Below, one piece after another: positions 36,793 to 49,600 of a stretch of DNA of 64,000 nt. Each line of letters begins with the position of its first letter. Within the stretch, counting starts at the first letter, position 1. The notes beneath the pieces are model-generated. The model searched no databases, was not told the origin of the DNA, and saw nothing but the letters and a program-made list of their open reading frames with translations. The translations under genes and the position numbers were made by a program. Origin of the DNA: Membranipora membranacea (taxonomy: Eukaryota > Bryozoa > Gymnolaemata > Cheilostomatida > Membraniporidae); assembly GCA_914767715.1 (NCBI GenBank), contig OU612073.1:15810001-15874000 (forward strand), read 5' to 3'.

Positions 36793-38938
36793 ATGACAAT
36801 AGTGTTCCTTTCAGGTTATTTTAAACTTACTGCTGGGCAGGTCCCCAATGCTTTAGCTCTGCCTTTTCGACATATTCTGCTGGGTACGTGTTTCCTATTT
36901 TGTCTTTAAAGTAATCCACTGTGATTGCGGAGAATTTGCTGTTATAGAACCATTTTGATAAGTCTGAAGTACCACATTTGTGAAACCCGAGCAGCACGAC
37001 TCTTGCCATACAAACCTGCGGCAAACCACTAAAAATATATGAAGAGATTTTCGCTTCCACAAATATACAAGCTGTGGAATCATAGACATCATACCATGAA
37101 GAAACTACAGTAATATCAGCAAGATCAAGATTGATCTAGTTTACTTGCATTTCGGAACACTGACCAATTCTGCTAGTGAGCCACTGTCGGTACTGGTAAA
37201 TCTGCGTTGTGTAATTTTACTTCCGGAAATGGGTATTGGTTACAGTGGCCTCCACAGATTTTGTTAAATCTAGTTAAGGGAGGCTCATTATCATAGAGCC
37301 AAAAATTCCGCAAATTCCATGCGACATGCTTCGTGATTTATATACAAAGGGACTGCGATTGCATGTTGCAACCCTGCTACCCTACACCCGAAAGCCAGGG
37401 AATTTCTTTGAAATCTACTGACCCTATTCTTGTTAGATTGTTTTACAGATTGAAAAAAATGATATTATTCAGCAAATAAATCTATATGTGACACTATATT
37501 GAATATTAGCATTGAGGCGCCGAGATGTTGGTCACAGTGATTCTGAGTACCTTTAGCATCACGTGTGATTATCTTGGCAACTAGTTGTATCGATTTCGAT
37601 CCTGCTTTTTCATTTTACACGGAGTATCAAAGATTTTCGTAATATCATGAAAATTTAAAAAAAATTTAATCAATAAGGATTAATTAGAAATATTTGTGTG
37701 GATCAAAAATGGACACCATTTCAAAAACAGTTAGGTGAAAAAAGTCTCCATGAAGCTGTTCAAGGTGCCTGTTGACTAGATTAACTATGGCATAGATAAT
37801 CCACTTCAATCCCCAAGGCAGCACCCTAAACCGCTGATATGTCAATCAAACACCAAATTGATCACAAAAAGCTGCTGTATGTATTATAATGCGATTTTCA
37901 AACCCGAAAAAGCAATTGAAATTGATCAAGTTATCAGCAACAAACCTCGACTGTAAATCAATCATAACATAATTGCCACTACACATTGCAATGTCGTAGC
38001 GTTGGCGTTAGCATTATGTGGTGTCCTATCGGACCAAGTCTTGGTCCAGGTCTAGCCTAAATCCTCTAATCTGATGACTGAGATATCATGTGGCTAATGT
38101 GTGCGATACCAGATTCAAATAATACATATCAAAATGTATTCATCGGCAGAATACACAACAAGAGTCAGTAGCAGATTATTTTATCACTCCTAGTATATCA
38201 GATATCCATTATCGCTAAAAACATAATACACACAACACCTAGCTTATGGCTACTGAAATAAAGACTCTGACACACAAGCCTCTAAACACCAAAACTGAAA
38301 ACAGATTGGTTGGCCACCCGAAGAACAGAAGAAGTTGTGGTTTCTCAATCTTGTTTTGGATTGAAAACTTTTCATTGAAGAGGTGAATTCTACTAACCTA
38401 TCGGGTTTCCAGCAAGGACTCCTATATCCGGGTAAATACTGGGGAGGCTTACATTTATATAACGCCTCGTATACTACATCTCTTCCGTCTTTGTATTTAG
38501 GGTTGTGTCTGCAAACAAGAAATATTTGTGTTAACCAAGTTCTGGGATTTCAGAGAGTCTCATCCAAAAACATAAATTTGCAGAAGAAGTCTAGTTTTAG
38601 AAAAACTGACTAAGGATAAAGGTCTCAGACATAGCAAGATATTTTAGGTCTTGCGTTTTACTTTCCGGTTAGCGAAATGAATTCTGAGCTCCAAAATATA
38701 CATGTTCATTGATATCTAACTAAACCCATATGGCTCATAAGGTGGTGTTATCTAGCTTAAGTTAGGGGTTGTTACCGCCACCCAGAAGCTTAGTCTTGAT
38801 GTCGCAGACAATGCTGGTGATTGCAGATTGCCATATGGAGAGTAAATTGTTTTGAAGCTAGAGTGAACATACAATTAATTGGTTTGATCTCAACGGTTCA
38901 AACTGAAAACGAAAGAGAGGCTAAATCCAATGTGGGTC

Positions 38939-39036
38939 TAGAACCAGTCTGTTCCATCTGTGGAAGCGGAAGGATATTGTAAAAGCCAACTTTTGCAATA
39001 TCACTCCGTCACCACAGATTAAACAAACTTGTTCTT
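38939..39036. mobile_element. MITE-1 in intron 1 of copy E
   Basis: About 98 bp. Both arms remain but the loop is shorter. The flank ATGTTGGCC (39037-39045) is kept and the other is worn. Confidence 0.65.
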
Positions 39037-39837
39037 ATGTTGGCCAAGTAGCTTGACAACTTGTCCCCACCTACACTTTAGACTGTTGTGATGAGTAGAA
39101 GTGTTTACTAGTATTAGCGAGAATGTCTAATTTTTGCTCCTCGCACATTTTCTTAGAGATCATAGCAGTTATCTCCCCTGTCGCTTTTGATGGCAGAGCC
39201 TCAATATGAGTGTAAATTTTTTCGGTAGAGTGTTTAAAGGCCATTATTAGGCACATGATAAGTACCAGAGATCTGACAGTAACAGCAGGGACAACGCGTC
39301 TTCGGCTCATAATGAATCGTCCTGTTTTAGTCAGTCAGATGTTAAACTCCCCGCTGTCAGAAATACACAGCTTCTTATCACACAATACTGATGACAGTTG
39401 CACTCAGCAAGCAGGTCTTTTATTGAGGTTCTTTCATTCAGCTTACCTTCAGGCGAGTACAAACCATGGATAATAGAAAACCAGTCCATTTGCTTTCGTT
39501 ATCAAACCTGCTTCCTCTTTTTAGTATTGTAGTAAAATGATAATTCATCTGTTAAAAATAGGCTAAACACTACCTGGAGAAGATCCCCGGATTCATCCAG
39601 CAGGTCCCAGGTCCGTGTAAAAGAGGAGGGTCGTGTCTGGGTCAACTACCCATTCACATTAAAAAAACCCAGTTACAAAAACAGAATCAAATAGTCCTAC
39701 CCAAACCAGTTGCGGAGGACGCAGAAAAAGAAAATTCCAGCCTCGAGAAGGCTACATGACCGGCAGGGACCAAACCCCTCGGGAAGCTTCTGTCGTGAAT
39801 CTGAAAGGAGTACATTTCTGCTGGCCCTGCGACAACT

Positions 39838-40510
39838 ACTACATGTTGGTGCCTGGAATGTCAGGACCATGTATGCGGACGGGCGAGAGAGTTCCGATGA
39901 ATGAAGCTGGAGCTTTTGGGTATTAGTGGGAGCAGATGGACAGGAAAAGGAGAGGAGAGATTGGGGAATAGAGAAATAGTGTTGTACTCGGGAAGGCAAG
40001 ATAATCAACACCATCAAGGTACGGCTTTGACATTGACCTTGAAGGCGAGAAAGAGCTTGATTGATTGGAAGCCAATCAATCCACGACTGATGACAGCTAG
40101 ATTCGAGGGAAAATGCACCAACCTAAGTGTCATTGTTTGTTATGCCCCGACCAACGAGGCAGAGGATGAGAAAAAGGATAAGTTCTATATGTCCCAACAG
40201 AAGGCTAAAGACGAGGTCCCCAGACATGACATGCTTCTGGTTCTGGGAGATCTCAACGCTCAAGTTGGAATGGTCAACACTGGGACGGAGGATACTTAAG
40301 TTAACGTGGCGTTCCCCTCGCGGGCAACTAACTCAGATAGACCATTTGCTGATAAACAGGAAGTGGAGGAGATCCCTGCATGATGTCAGAGTGATTCGAT
40401 CTGCAGATGTGTACAGCGATCATTATCTGATCCTTGGAAAAGTGCGGCTCAAACTAGCGGGCAAGTGTAAAGCGCCGAGTCTAAAGCAAAATGGAATCGC
40501 AATCTACTAA
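39838..40510 (+). pseudogene. LINE endonuclease region, frameshifted and internally deleted
   Basis: Pieces in three frames match the AP-endonuclease of RTE-type LINEs (the family often annotated as craniofacial development protein 2-like). HVGAWNVRTM (first frame, stop at 39902) is followed by SRWTGKGEE, IVCYAPTNEAE and LVLGDLNAQVG (second frame, stop at 40297) and then by KLTWRSP, IDHLLI and SDHYLI (third frame). About 40-50 residues normally found between DLNAQVG and the TW motif are missing. At least three frame changes rule out an active enzyme. Confidence 0.85.
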
Positions 40511-40743
40511 AACTGACGACGGTAAAAGAGAAGTTCACAACAGCAATGGAGAATAAGTTCAGTCAACTTCGAGACTTACCGGAAGATACTCCTGTTAATG
40601 AAAGATGGACTAAGATCAAGGAAGCGTACCATGATGTTGGAGAAGAGATAATAGGAAGAGAAAAGCGCAGAAAACCTGCACATTGGATGTCAGAAAGAAC
40701 ATAGGAGCTGATAGAACGAAGACAAGACGCAAGGCATAAAGTT

Positions 40744-42618
40744 TTGGGAACTCATTCAAGACGGGTAGCAGCGCACCTAGAGGAAGAGTACAAAGAGTTT
40801 GCGAAGTTAATCAAGAAGAGTGTGTGGAAGGACATGAGAGACAACATCGAAGATATGGCAGAAGCTGCACAAGAAGCAGCTGACATGGGTCAGATGAAGG
40901 CAGTGTACGATATCACGAGAGAGCTGAGCGGAACGAGGCAGAAATCAACTGCTAGACTCAAAGACAAGAATGGTCAGATAGTTGTTGACCCCAAAGAACA
41001 AGCAAAGATCTGGACAGCGCACTTTCATGAAGTTCTCAATCAAGCAGAGCCTGAGGACCCCTTGGATATACCCAGCACAGGTACGGCTTTGGAGATAGAT
41101 GATGATCCACCTAGTCTTTCAGACATTGATGATATTATCAAAGCCTCGCGCGATGGTAAAGCGCCAGGAATTGACAAGCTACCTGCAGAGTTTTTACGCT
41201 GTAACAGTAGCTCATGCGCAGCAGCACTCGAGACTCTGTTCTCAGGTATATGGAGAGAAGAAGACAAGACAAGACTGGAGGCGCGGTGTTATCATCAAAC
41301 TACCAAGAAAGGAGACCTGAGTAACACAACGAATCGGAGGGGTATTACTCTACTACCTTACATCAGTAAACTATTTCTGAAGATTTTACATCACCGTATT
41401 GCAGGAGCCCTAGAGGAGAACAGAAGTCTAGATGAAGAGCAAGCAGGTTTTCGCAGCGGAAGAAGTTGTACAGACCACATATTTACCCTGAGGAACATCA
41501 TAGAACAGTGTGAAGAATGGAGGATACCCCTGTACGTCAATTTTATTGATTTCAGGAAAGCTTTTGACAGCATTCATCAGGAGAGCATGTGGAAAGTGAT
41601 GAAGTTTTATGGTATCCCTGACAAACTCATCACTCTGACACGGGCGTTATACACCGGGTATGCATGTAAAATGCAGGGCCGAGCACAGGGCGAGTACTTC
41701 GAAGTAAAATCAGGAGTTCGACAGGGCTGCGTAATCTCACCTCTGTTATTTATCATGGCTACAGAGTACATAATGAAGCAAGTACAAGCGACACATCGAA
41801 CTGGACTCCGATGGAATCTAACAACCAAGCTGAATTATCTAGCTTATGCAGACGATGTTACGCTATTTTCTACAACACATGGAGGCATGCAAACAGTCAC
41901 AGACAAGCTCATAACAACAGCGAGTAAAGCGGGATTGCACATTAATGAACAAAAGACGAAAGTTTTGAGGATTCATCGAGATGGAATGGGCCCTGCATCT
42001 AACAACAATTTCACTGTCAGCAACAAGCCACTCGAGTTTGTAAAAAACTTTTTGTATCTTGGTGCGAAAATTGATGCATCTGGTGGTGCAGCAGATGTCA
42101 AGAACCGCATCGACTCTGCTACTACAGCCTTGTACAGACTGAGCAAGGTGTGGAGATCAAGAAGTATGAGCAACCATCTCCAGTTCAAACTCTACAACTC
42201 GAACGTGGTGTCTGTGCTCCTCTATGGATGTGAAACATGGCGAATGAAGAAAGTGGATATGAACGAACTGGAGGTATTTCAAATGATATATTGGTGGTCC
42301 AAAACTTCCAACTTGGACGTACGTGAAAGCAGCAAGCATAAACCAGTTTCACAGCTCATAGAAGTTCGAAGATGGAGGTATCTAGGACACAGCCTAAGGA
42401 GGAAGGAATCTCTCCCTCACACCAGTCTCGGGTGGGGGTTGGCCCCTGAGGGCACCCGAAGGAGAGGCCCACCCAAAGAGACTGCGCTTAAGCAGTTGAA
42501 TGAGCAGAACATCAAGTCGTGGGCGGAGGCTGGCGAGATTGCGAGAATTCAGAATAGATGGAAGGGGAAGGAGAAGGCGATTCTGGCGCAATATTCTATT
42601 AGGAGTTCTGCAACATAA
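40744..42618 (+). CDS. LINE reverse transcriptase ORF (624 codons, not intact)
   Basis: The same frame is open upstream to about 40,490 except for a TAG at 40702-40704, so the ATG here is not the original start. Palm motifs are clear: FRSGRSCTDHIF, FIDFRKAFDSIH (first catalytic Asp), SGVRQGCVISPLLF, and YADDV (catalytic Asp pair). LYGCETW and RRWRYLGHSLRR mark the C-terminal region of RTE-type enzymes. Between 41,256 and 41,303 two opposite frame changes scramble about 15 residues; the neighbouring frame still reads RQDWRRGVIIKLP there. The stretch after CETW is also shortened. The long frame is thus misleading: the element is dead. Confidence 0.9.
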   Translation: MGTHSRRVAAHLEEEYKEFAKLIKKSVWKDMRDNIEDMAEAAQEAADMGQMKAVYDITRELSGTRQKSTARLKDKNGQIVVDPKEQAKIWTAHFHEVLNQAEPEDPLDIPSTGTALEIDDDPPSLSDIDDIIKASRDGKAPGIDKLPAEFLRCNSSSCAAALETLFSGIWREEDKTRLEARCYHQTTKKGDLSNTTNRRGITLLPYISKLFLKILHHRIAGALEENRSLDEEQAGFRSGRSCTDHIFTLRNIIEQCEEWRIPLYVNFIDFRKAFDSIHQESMWKVMKFYGIPDKLITLTRALYTGYACKMQGRAQGEYFEVKSGVRQGCVISPLLFIMATEYIMKQVQATHRTGLRWNLTTKLNYLAYADDVTLFSTTHGGMQTVTDKLITTASKAGLHINEQKTKVLRIHRDGMGPASNNNFTVSNKPLEFVKNFLYLGAKIDASGGAADVKNRIDSATTALYRLSKVWRSRSMSNHLQFKLYNSNVVSVLLYGCETWRMKKVDMNELEVFQMIYWWSKTSNLDVRESSKHKPVSQLIEVRRWRYLGHSLRRKESLPHTSLGWGLAPEGTRRRGPPKETALKQLNEQNIKSWAEAGEIARIQNRWKGKEKAILAQYSIRSSAT

Positions 42619-42642
42619 GTCAAGTAAGTCAAATCTAGGCTA

Positions 42643-43632
42643 GGAAATAAAAAATAAAAACTACGACGAAAGTACATAATATCTATCTTTCAGAAGCCTA
42701 TCACATTAAACATTTCAATATTGGTGGGGCTTATGCCGATAACCGATAACCAGCCATCATCACGAGATTGTATCTAGTCTAAGTAAGAGAAATATTATTT
42801 CTATTTTTGCAATTGTACCGCTTACCTTCTTAGTAAGAAGTAAACCTGCACTTAAGAAAATCTTAGGAAAAGTCCAACTCACTTGTTCCAGGACAAGTGC
42901 AACCTGTCTGCTCGACTATCCGACTAACAAAGAATATCCTTTCTAGATGGATTATTATTATTGAGCTGCTAGTATTGCTGCATGCCTTGGAGCAGGGAGA
43001 ATGGAAGGGTTGAGATGATTGGTGTTAGCATAAGCTCCTCCCCTTCCATTCTACCTGCTTGGATACATGCGAAGCCTACACCCACTATCTGGGAGATCTA
43101 GGAAAACAACTTTTGTATGTAATGTATCTAAACTGTTCAATAAAAAGTTTACGTTTAGACAAAGCAAAACCATGGGCTGAATGTTTGTTTTGGGCATGGC
43201 CTTGTCTGACGATCAAGCAGAAGAGAACCCCTGGGAGAAAGGTGACTATGATGACTATCGAGTGTTAAACGCTCAAATATTTAATTCCCTGTATGCTTCA
43301 CGGAACACTCAAAATATGAAAACATAAAAGCATGCCTGACACAGAATGTGAGTGTTGGGCAAAGAAGAAGCAGAATATCAGTATATTTCAAAAACTTAAA
43401 CTAACAGTAAACATATTTTTCGGCGTAATTTCATGATTTGTTATCATAAAAGCCAGAATGAAGAAATGAAGAAACTGGAAAGAAAAACAGCTCCTTTCGT
43501 CATTGAAACAAAAAATCCAATAAATTTTGTGACCCGACCATTTTAATTCTTGTTGATTTTTCATTGCAAAGGACTAATGCTCTGGCAGCGTGTTTATTTG
43601 TAATCCAGGAATGTGCAAGGAGATATGATTGA
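42643..43632. other. Upstream region of copy E (beyond the LINE) and 3' flank of copy F
   Basis: Matches 33,187-34,360 in order: the ATCTATCTTTCAG block, hairpin (42,992-43,058), linker with AAAGTTTACGTTTAGAC, and ISCU-like 3' sequence from about 43,330. No gene. Confidence 0.6.
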
Positions 43633-46600
43633 TCAGGACGGTTGATACTTCCATTTTGCATCCTCTAAGACTTGCGCTAACTCCTCATTGAACGGCTCAA
43701 AGAACTTATCGATTACTTTCCTAGTCTCAGGCAGGACGGGTTTGGAGCTGACACCCGTGTTTTTCTTGACTGATGAGAGACTGGATATATCTGTCCCTTC
43801 TAGAGATTCACCGATAAAGTTAAATATCTCCTGGACGACTTCCTGTGGTTGAGCAGCGTAGTCCTCCATCATTGAGAAATATATCAGCTCCTAAGAACAG
43901 AGCGCATTCAGACTACATGGTATCAAAAATGTACTCAGCGTATGCGCTTAAATATATCTCAACAGGCAGAAAAGTTAACTAAAAAAATAATTTAGGCTTG
44001 GGCAAGATCAATGAGTTGGATTCATGTTAAGTCATAAGAGTAATCCTAGCACCCTCGAAAGAACTTAAGATACAAAGGTAATTGGCCAGGTAAAGGTTGG
44101 ACAAAAACCTTGTGACAGTCATTCATGCACAGTACCCACCTTTGGAATAAATTTCAGTACTTGCCGTACAAATGGAGCATAGCAGCTTAGTTCTATCACA
44201 CTGCGTACCAGATCGTTTACAAAATTTCTTTCAACTCCCATATTTGTGAGAATACAATCATTGACTCCATATGTAAGAAGGCAGAGTTCTATCTCTGCCA
44301 GCGCTGTCACCACCAGTTCATGTAAATATTCATTCCCAATCTCGTCTGCACTTGTCTTACCTTGCCATATGGAGGCATCTGGAACTGCATTCTGCAAATA
44401 AATTGTAATAGACATGTTTATTATGTTGTTGTCATCCCTCTGTCAGAGAAAGGACAACTTTCAATGATTCAAAATTCATTATTAAACTAGAATTAACACC
44501 ATCCAGGAAAATCTTGTTCCATCCCTCTGCACAACTGATATGATACTTGTCAGGATAGTGATTCGAGGCTGCCTAACTCCCAATCTTCAAAAATTGTGTG
44601 TATGATTACTCACACACAAGCCTTACTTATCAATGCACAACTTCATTTCCCGCACACCTGTTGAGAAAAATCTGCCCAATAAAAATCACCCAACCCAAAA
44701 AAGTTGATTTATAATTGTTCTTACTGTTTTAAATAGATAGAAGTAGTGAGACAACGTCCCTTCTGTTGGATTACGAATAGTTATGATATATCTTGTTCGG
44801 TCAGTCTGCAGGTGTTGAATATACTGTATGGCACTATGTAATACTATAGTTTGTGCGTCCTGCCTCAGTACCTGATTCATAAGACTACAGCCTGGACAAC
44901 CCCCGTACACTGTAGTGTTACTGGTCCTACAGATTTAAAAATAGGCTGTAGAAGGCAATCAGTTAGATATCAATGGCCTTCTCTTCAAAGATCTAACGTA
45001 TCATTACTATGTACAGATCAGGCCATTCTTCATTGACTTACTGCAACAAAGTTACGTTTTAACCACTTACTGTTAGCTGTAAACTTTTACAAAACCTCAA
45101 TACATAAACTGGACAGTAGAATTAGATTCACTCAAGGCAAGCAGTTAGAGTTAATTGCTTGATCAATCCATGCTATAACTGTAAGTCAAAGTAATTGTAA
45201 TGGCTATTTGGAGGAAAAAAATCACTACAGCATCCATTTACCCAGTTTTAGGCACTTTGTAGAACAGACAGCAAAGTAAAGTCAAACGAATAGCCCTAAA
45301 TAATTTCAGTTATATTGCTTAGCAAACTCAGTTTACTTCCTTCTGTAAGAAGAGAGTTGGCTCATCTAAGGCAAACCAAACGTGATATACTATTGCATGT
45401 ATATCTCTGATCGATAGAGAGAAAACTACCTCACTTAGCATGAGTACCATCACAAGGAATATGGTGTGGCGGCCCGAGTTCAAGTTTACTAATTAGAGAC
45501 GGGTACATGTTCGGTATTCATATTAAATTGATTCTAACGATCAGAGATCCACATGACAATAGTGTAGTCTCGATGTCAGTGTGCATCTTAAGTTCATCCA
45601 GGTTATTTTAAACTTACGGCTGGGCAGGTCCCCAATGCTTTAGCTCTGCCTTTTCGACATATTCTGCTGGGCACGTGTTTCCTATTTTGTCTTTAAAGTA
45701 ATCCACTGTGATTGAGGAGAATTTGCCGTTAAAGAACCATTTTGCTAAGTCTGAAGTGCCACATTTGTGAAACCCGAGCAGCACGACTCTGGCCATACAA
45801 ACCTGTGGCGAACCACTAAAAATATATAAAGAGATTTTTGTTTCCACAAATAAATTAGCTGTTGAATCATCGACGACGTATCATGAAACAACCAGATCCA
45901 GTTTGCCTGCATTTCGGAACACTGACCTACTAGTGTACCACTTATGGCTCAAGGGGAGGGAAACTCCACACACTCGTAAATAGATGTGTAATTTTACTTC
46001 CAACAGGAAATGGGTTTCCGTTACAGTGGCCTCCATAGATCTTGTTAAACTTTAGTTAAGGTCATGCCTCGCCAAAAACTCTTTTTTTTTAGGGTTTCTC
46101 AATCTACATGATCAGAGGAGTCTACACTCGTAACGTAATGTAACGTCATTAAGTTTCAGCAACAAGCTAAAACCTATTGTTACTATTGTCCATACAAAAA
46201 GACGTAGACAGTTTTTGGACCAATGAATGCAGTTATTCCATAAAGACGGATTATGAAGGCATAACAACAATATAGTTGAATTTATGATTTGGCTTGAAAA
46301 AAATGACATTCAAACTATTCACATACTTATAGCTAAAAAAATCATTGTTGACAGTGCTATGTAGAAAGTGAGCTGTGTCAATTGCTGACCAAGGTGGACA
46401 AATGTAATTAAATTATTACCCTCACTAACCCAGTGCTGGCCAGTATTGATGAAAAAGAAATGGTGTGCGACTTGCCAAGTTTGACTTATCTTACTCATAA
46501 ACTAGTCAAAATTTTGCAAAAAACATGCACCACAGCCTAACAAAGCGAGACGTAAAAATATGAGAAACCTTATTAAGATTGAAACTTTCTTTGTGATAGA

Positions 46601-49600
46601 GGCAACCTCCAAGGCCTTGGTGAGGGCAACAAGCATTGATTGTGGACCAAATGAAAATTTTGTGTTGGAGAAGGGGTATAATAAGAATGCCTATCATGCA
46701 GTCTTCCAGAGGCAGGCTGTAATCGCAATATTCATTTTAACCAGCTAATTGCAAGTAAAATATATGTACAGTAATCAATGGCATGGGAATTACCTACCAA
46801 CATATTCTTTTTTTGTATTCCCAAGTTTTGAATCAGCATCTCTACTCGAATTGAGATAGATGCCTCATGAATTCAGAGAAAAATCCAACAATTCATGATT
46901 TCTTGCCCGCAATGTTTCCACACTAGATTTGGCGTAGTAGGATAAGTATCTGAAATCCAGTCATTTTAGTGTGTTTATCAATCAGAATTCAGAATCTGGC
47001 TTGTTGATTCCTGACAAATGACAAATTTTGTCCCGACGAACAAAATATTGCTTTGAAGAGTTATCTTCCAAAATTTCTTGTGAATATATTCAATTGACTG
47101 TTAGGATAAAAGAGTTGTACCAATATAAGTAAACATAAGCAATTTGTTAACAATAAACACTATCATTGTTAACATGTGCAGCTAAGGTACAATATTATGT
47201 CTATTTTACACAGCTTACAAGGTGTCTATATCGCCTCCCCAACAAAACCCAGCAATCAGTTGTCTGTAGGGAGTTTCAATCCTATGAAATTTGTGTGTTG
47301 ATTACCTTGCGCTCTAACATAGATGGGAGAAGGATAAAAATACTGAAAAGTCAATGTTTAATACTGACAAGTAAGCACCCTCTAACAAAGGTGCAGTCTC
47401 AGATCAGATTTTCGGTCAACGCTGGTGGCTTGATATTGGGTTTGCCGATTTGGCTAAGAATTCAAAAGCTACTCACAAATTAATTATAGGAAACAGAATG
47501 AGATAACATCAATTGGTTCAATCAATTATTGAAAAGATAATTATTGCCTATGTAACTAGGTATGCTTTTGATTGCAGTGTGATGTTGGTATAATTTATGT
47601 CTTCGGATATATATTAGTCACAATGCTTTGAAAGCAATCCTAAACTAATCTGTTTGTAAAATAGTAATTAGGGATGACATCAGTGGCTTTCCATATCTCG
47701 AATCTGGTGATTACGATAGATGTGCTTTCAAATTTATACAACGTTTGTTATTTGTGAAATCTGCTGCACTGTGTATCAGCATTCCCAAAGCAGAATCACT
47801 ATAAGAACAAAATAACAATAAGCAATCACTGTGAAATAAGAATATACACCATATTCATTTTATTCTGTAATTGCAATATTTTGCCGAATTATTCACCTTC
47901 GCAAGCAAAGCAGCTTCCATTCAGTTACACAAATCTCAAACTTTGACACGGAAATTTTATGAGCGAATTTGATCTAACTTGGAATATCTCTCTTTGTAAA
48001 ATATTTTGGTGTGATAATAGGAAAGAAACTTGATCCCGAGATCAGGGCAGAATATTTATCTCATCCCGGTTTCAACTATCGAGCGTAATTTGATGGCACA
48101 CAACTGTTGAAGGTCATAAGATTCTGTAGGGGATTTTGATTGATAGAGAATGGTATTTTGATAGACTGTGCATAACTTTTGGATTGGTACAAGTTCCCGA
48201 AAAGCATCAAACCCTAGCATTTCCATTTTATTATACCCTATCTTGTCCATAGCCAGCACTGTTGTTGCCTCCAAAATCATTATTCTGCTATTTAAACCAC
48301 TGTCTCTATTTCAATGTCAGCACAAATATAGATGACTTGCCTTTTTGTTGCCATTGTATAAATTTGATAGTCTTGATATTGGTTTTTTGATGTGTCACCA
48401 TTTATAGGAGTGTACAGTTTTCGTGTATATAAAGATTGACAGGATTATCGCCAGAGTAAATATCCATCAACTCATCTCATAACATTACATACCTACGTTT
48501 AGATGCATGGTCTAGCACATGCATGTCCAACCTTTTTTCGGATTCGTCCAATTTTGTTTGGCAGCATACCAATTGGCCGTACTACTTTTTGGGAATTTTT
48601 TACTTGATTAAAAAAGGTTGATTAAAAACTGGAAATACTTGAGATACAGATAAAAATGGGAAATATCCAGGCCTGTATCTGTGGGTTTTAAAGTGATGGG
48701 GCCAGGCGCTAGGTGGTATTGGGCCTCCCAAGGAATTTCTTTTGAGACAGAGGCAGTCTTTAGGCATTCCAGCCCTATTTGGAAAGAAAACTAACAAACA
48801 ATGAATGAATCTTTCAGTCACAATTGAATTACATGGACATCAAATTCTATCTGATCCCTTCTGTGTTTGAAACTTTGAATTTAGATTCAGTGAACTTATT
48901 GCGAAGGTTGGTAAATGGCCGTCAGCAAATTTGTGTAGTGATTGAAAAGATCACATTGGAGTCCTAGGAGGTAGGAACCAGAACTTGAATTAACTACTTG
49001 CATAGAAGTTGGGGATTTAAAGTAAAGAAAATATGCAATTTTGGTAGATTGTCCGAGAATAGGATAATGAGAAGAGTTTTTGTGCAAGCAAGTTTTGTCA
49101 AAAATATTCTAATTTTAATGATCATCACAGAGCAACATGAACATTTTAAAGCAGATAATATTTAAGATGGGGCACCATGACCTTGTTGACTGTGAAACCT
49201 CACAAGGCCACTCAGTGACTTAAATGAAAATAGGCTATGATTTGGTCTAGGAGTTATTAACCTGTGAGTTCAGTAGGCTATTATTCAGCACAGTATAAAT
49301 TCATCTGCAGTTCTGAGTCACTGTTCGAATACACAATGGAAACTAGCATTAGATGTTTTGAGTTAGCACAGCAACATATCGGTTCTATGGACCTCCTATG
49401 TTCCCATCTATAGTTTGATAACACATATTATTTAGTTTGGGCGGGAGGTTACTGAGCACCAGCGGTGTGATTGTCATTTGTAATTGGAAAATGGGGATAC
49501 AAAGTGGACAGTCGAATGCAAATATTTTACTAATTTCCTTGGGTAAGGGGAAAGAGGCAAGGAGGGATTGGTAGACTAGGGTGTGAGGGCCTGTTAGGCA

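Larger units (their letters stand above)
34364..39310 (-). pseudogene. CHST15-like sulfotransferase, copy E (probable pseudogene)
   Basis: Six exons on the - strand: 39310-39075, 38508-38398, 37028-36831, 36266-36065, 35071-34822 and 34546-34364. Exons 1-4 are open and keep GFHKCGTSD and IRNPTERTLSHYFY. Exon 5 is 250 instead of 252 bases; the shift falls after the residues ERNF and brings a TAG soon after. Exon 6 has lost exactly 25 codons (between PE and KYQPS). Exon 1 also has Arg within the membrane anchor. If translated, the product would stop in exon 5 and lack the C-terminal part. A frameshift alone could be a sequencing error, but together with the deletion decay is more likely. Confidence 0.85.
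39566..42635 (+). mobile_element. RTE-like non-LTR retrotransposon (LINE), 3070 bp, degenerate
   Basis: TAGGCTA stands on both sides (39559-39565 and 42636-42642), a 7-bp target duplication. The D locus has one TAGGCTA (33180-33186). After about 290 bases of leader come an AP-type endonuclease region and a reverse transcriptase. The 3' end follows the stop codon after 17 bases, a short AAGTCAAGTAAG-type tail instead of poly-A, as in RTE elements. It sits about 255 bases upstream of exon 1 of copy E, in the opposite orientation. Confidence 0.92.

Noticed and set aside
41040-42591. Antisense open frames under the LINE reverse transcriptase
   Set aside because: Shadows of the coding strand; no conserved motifs.
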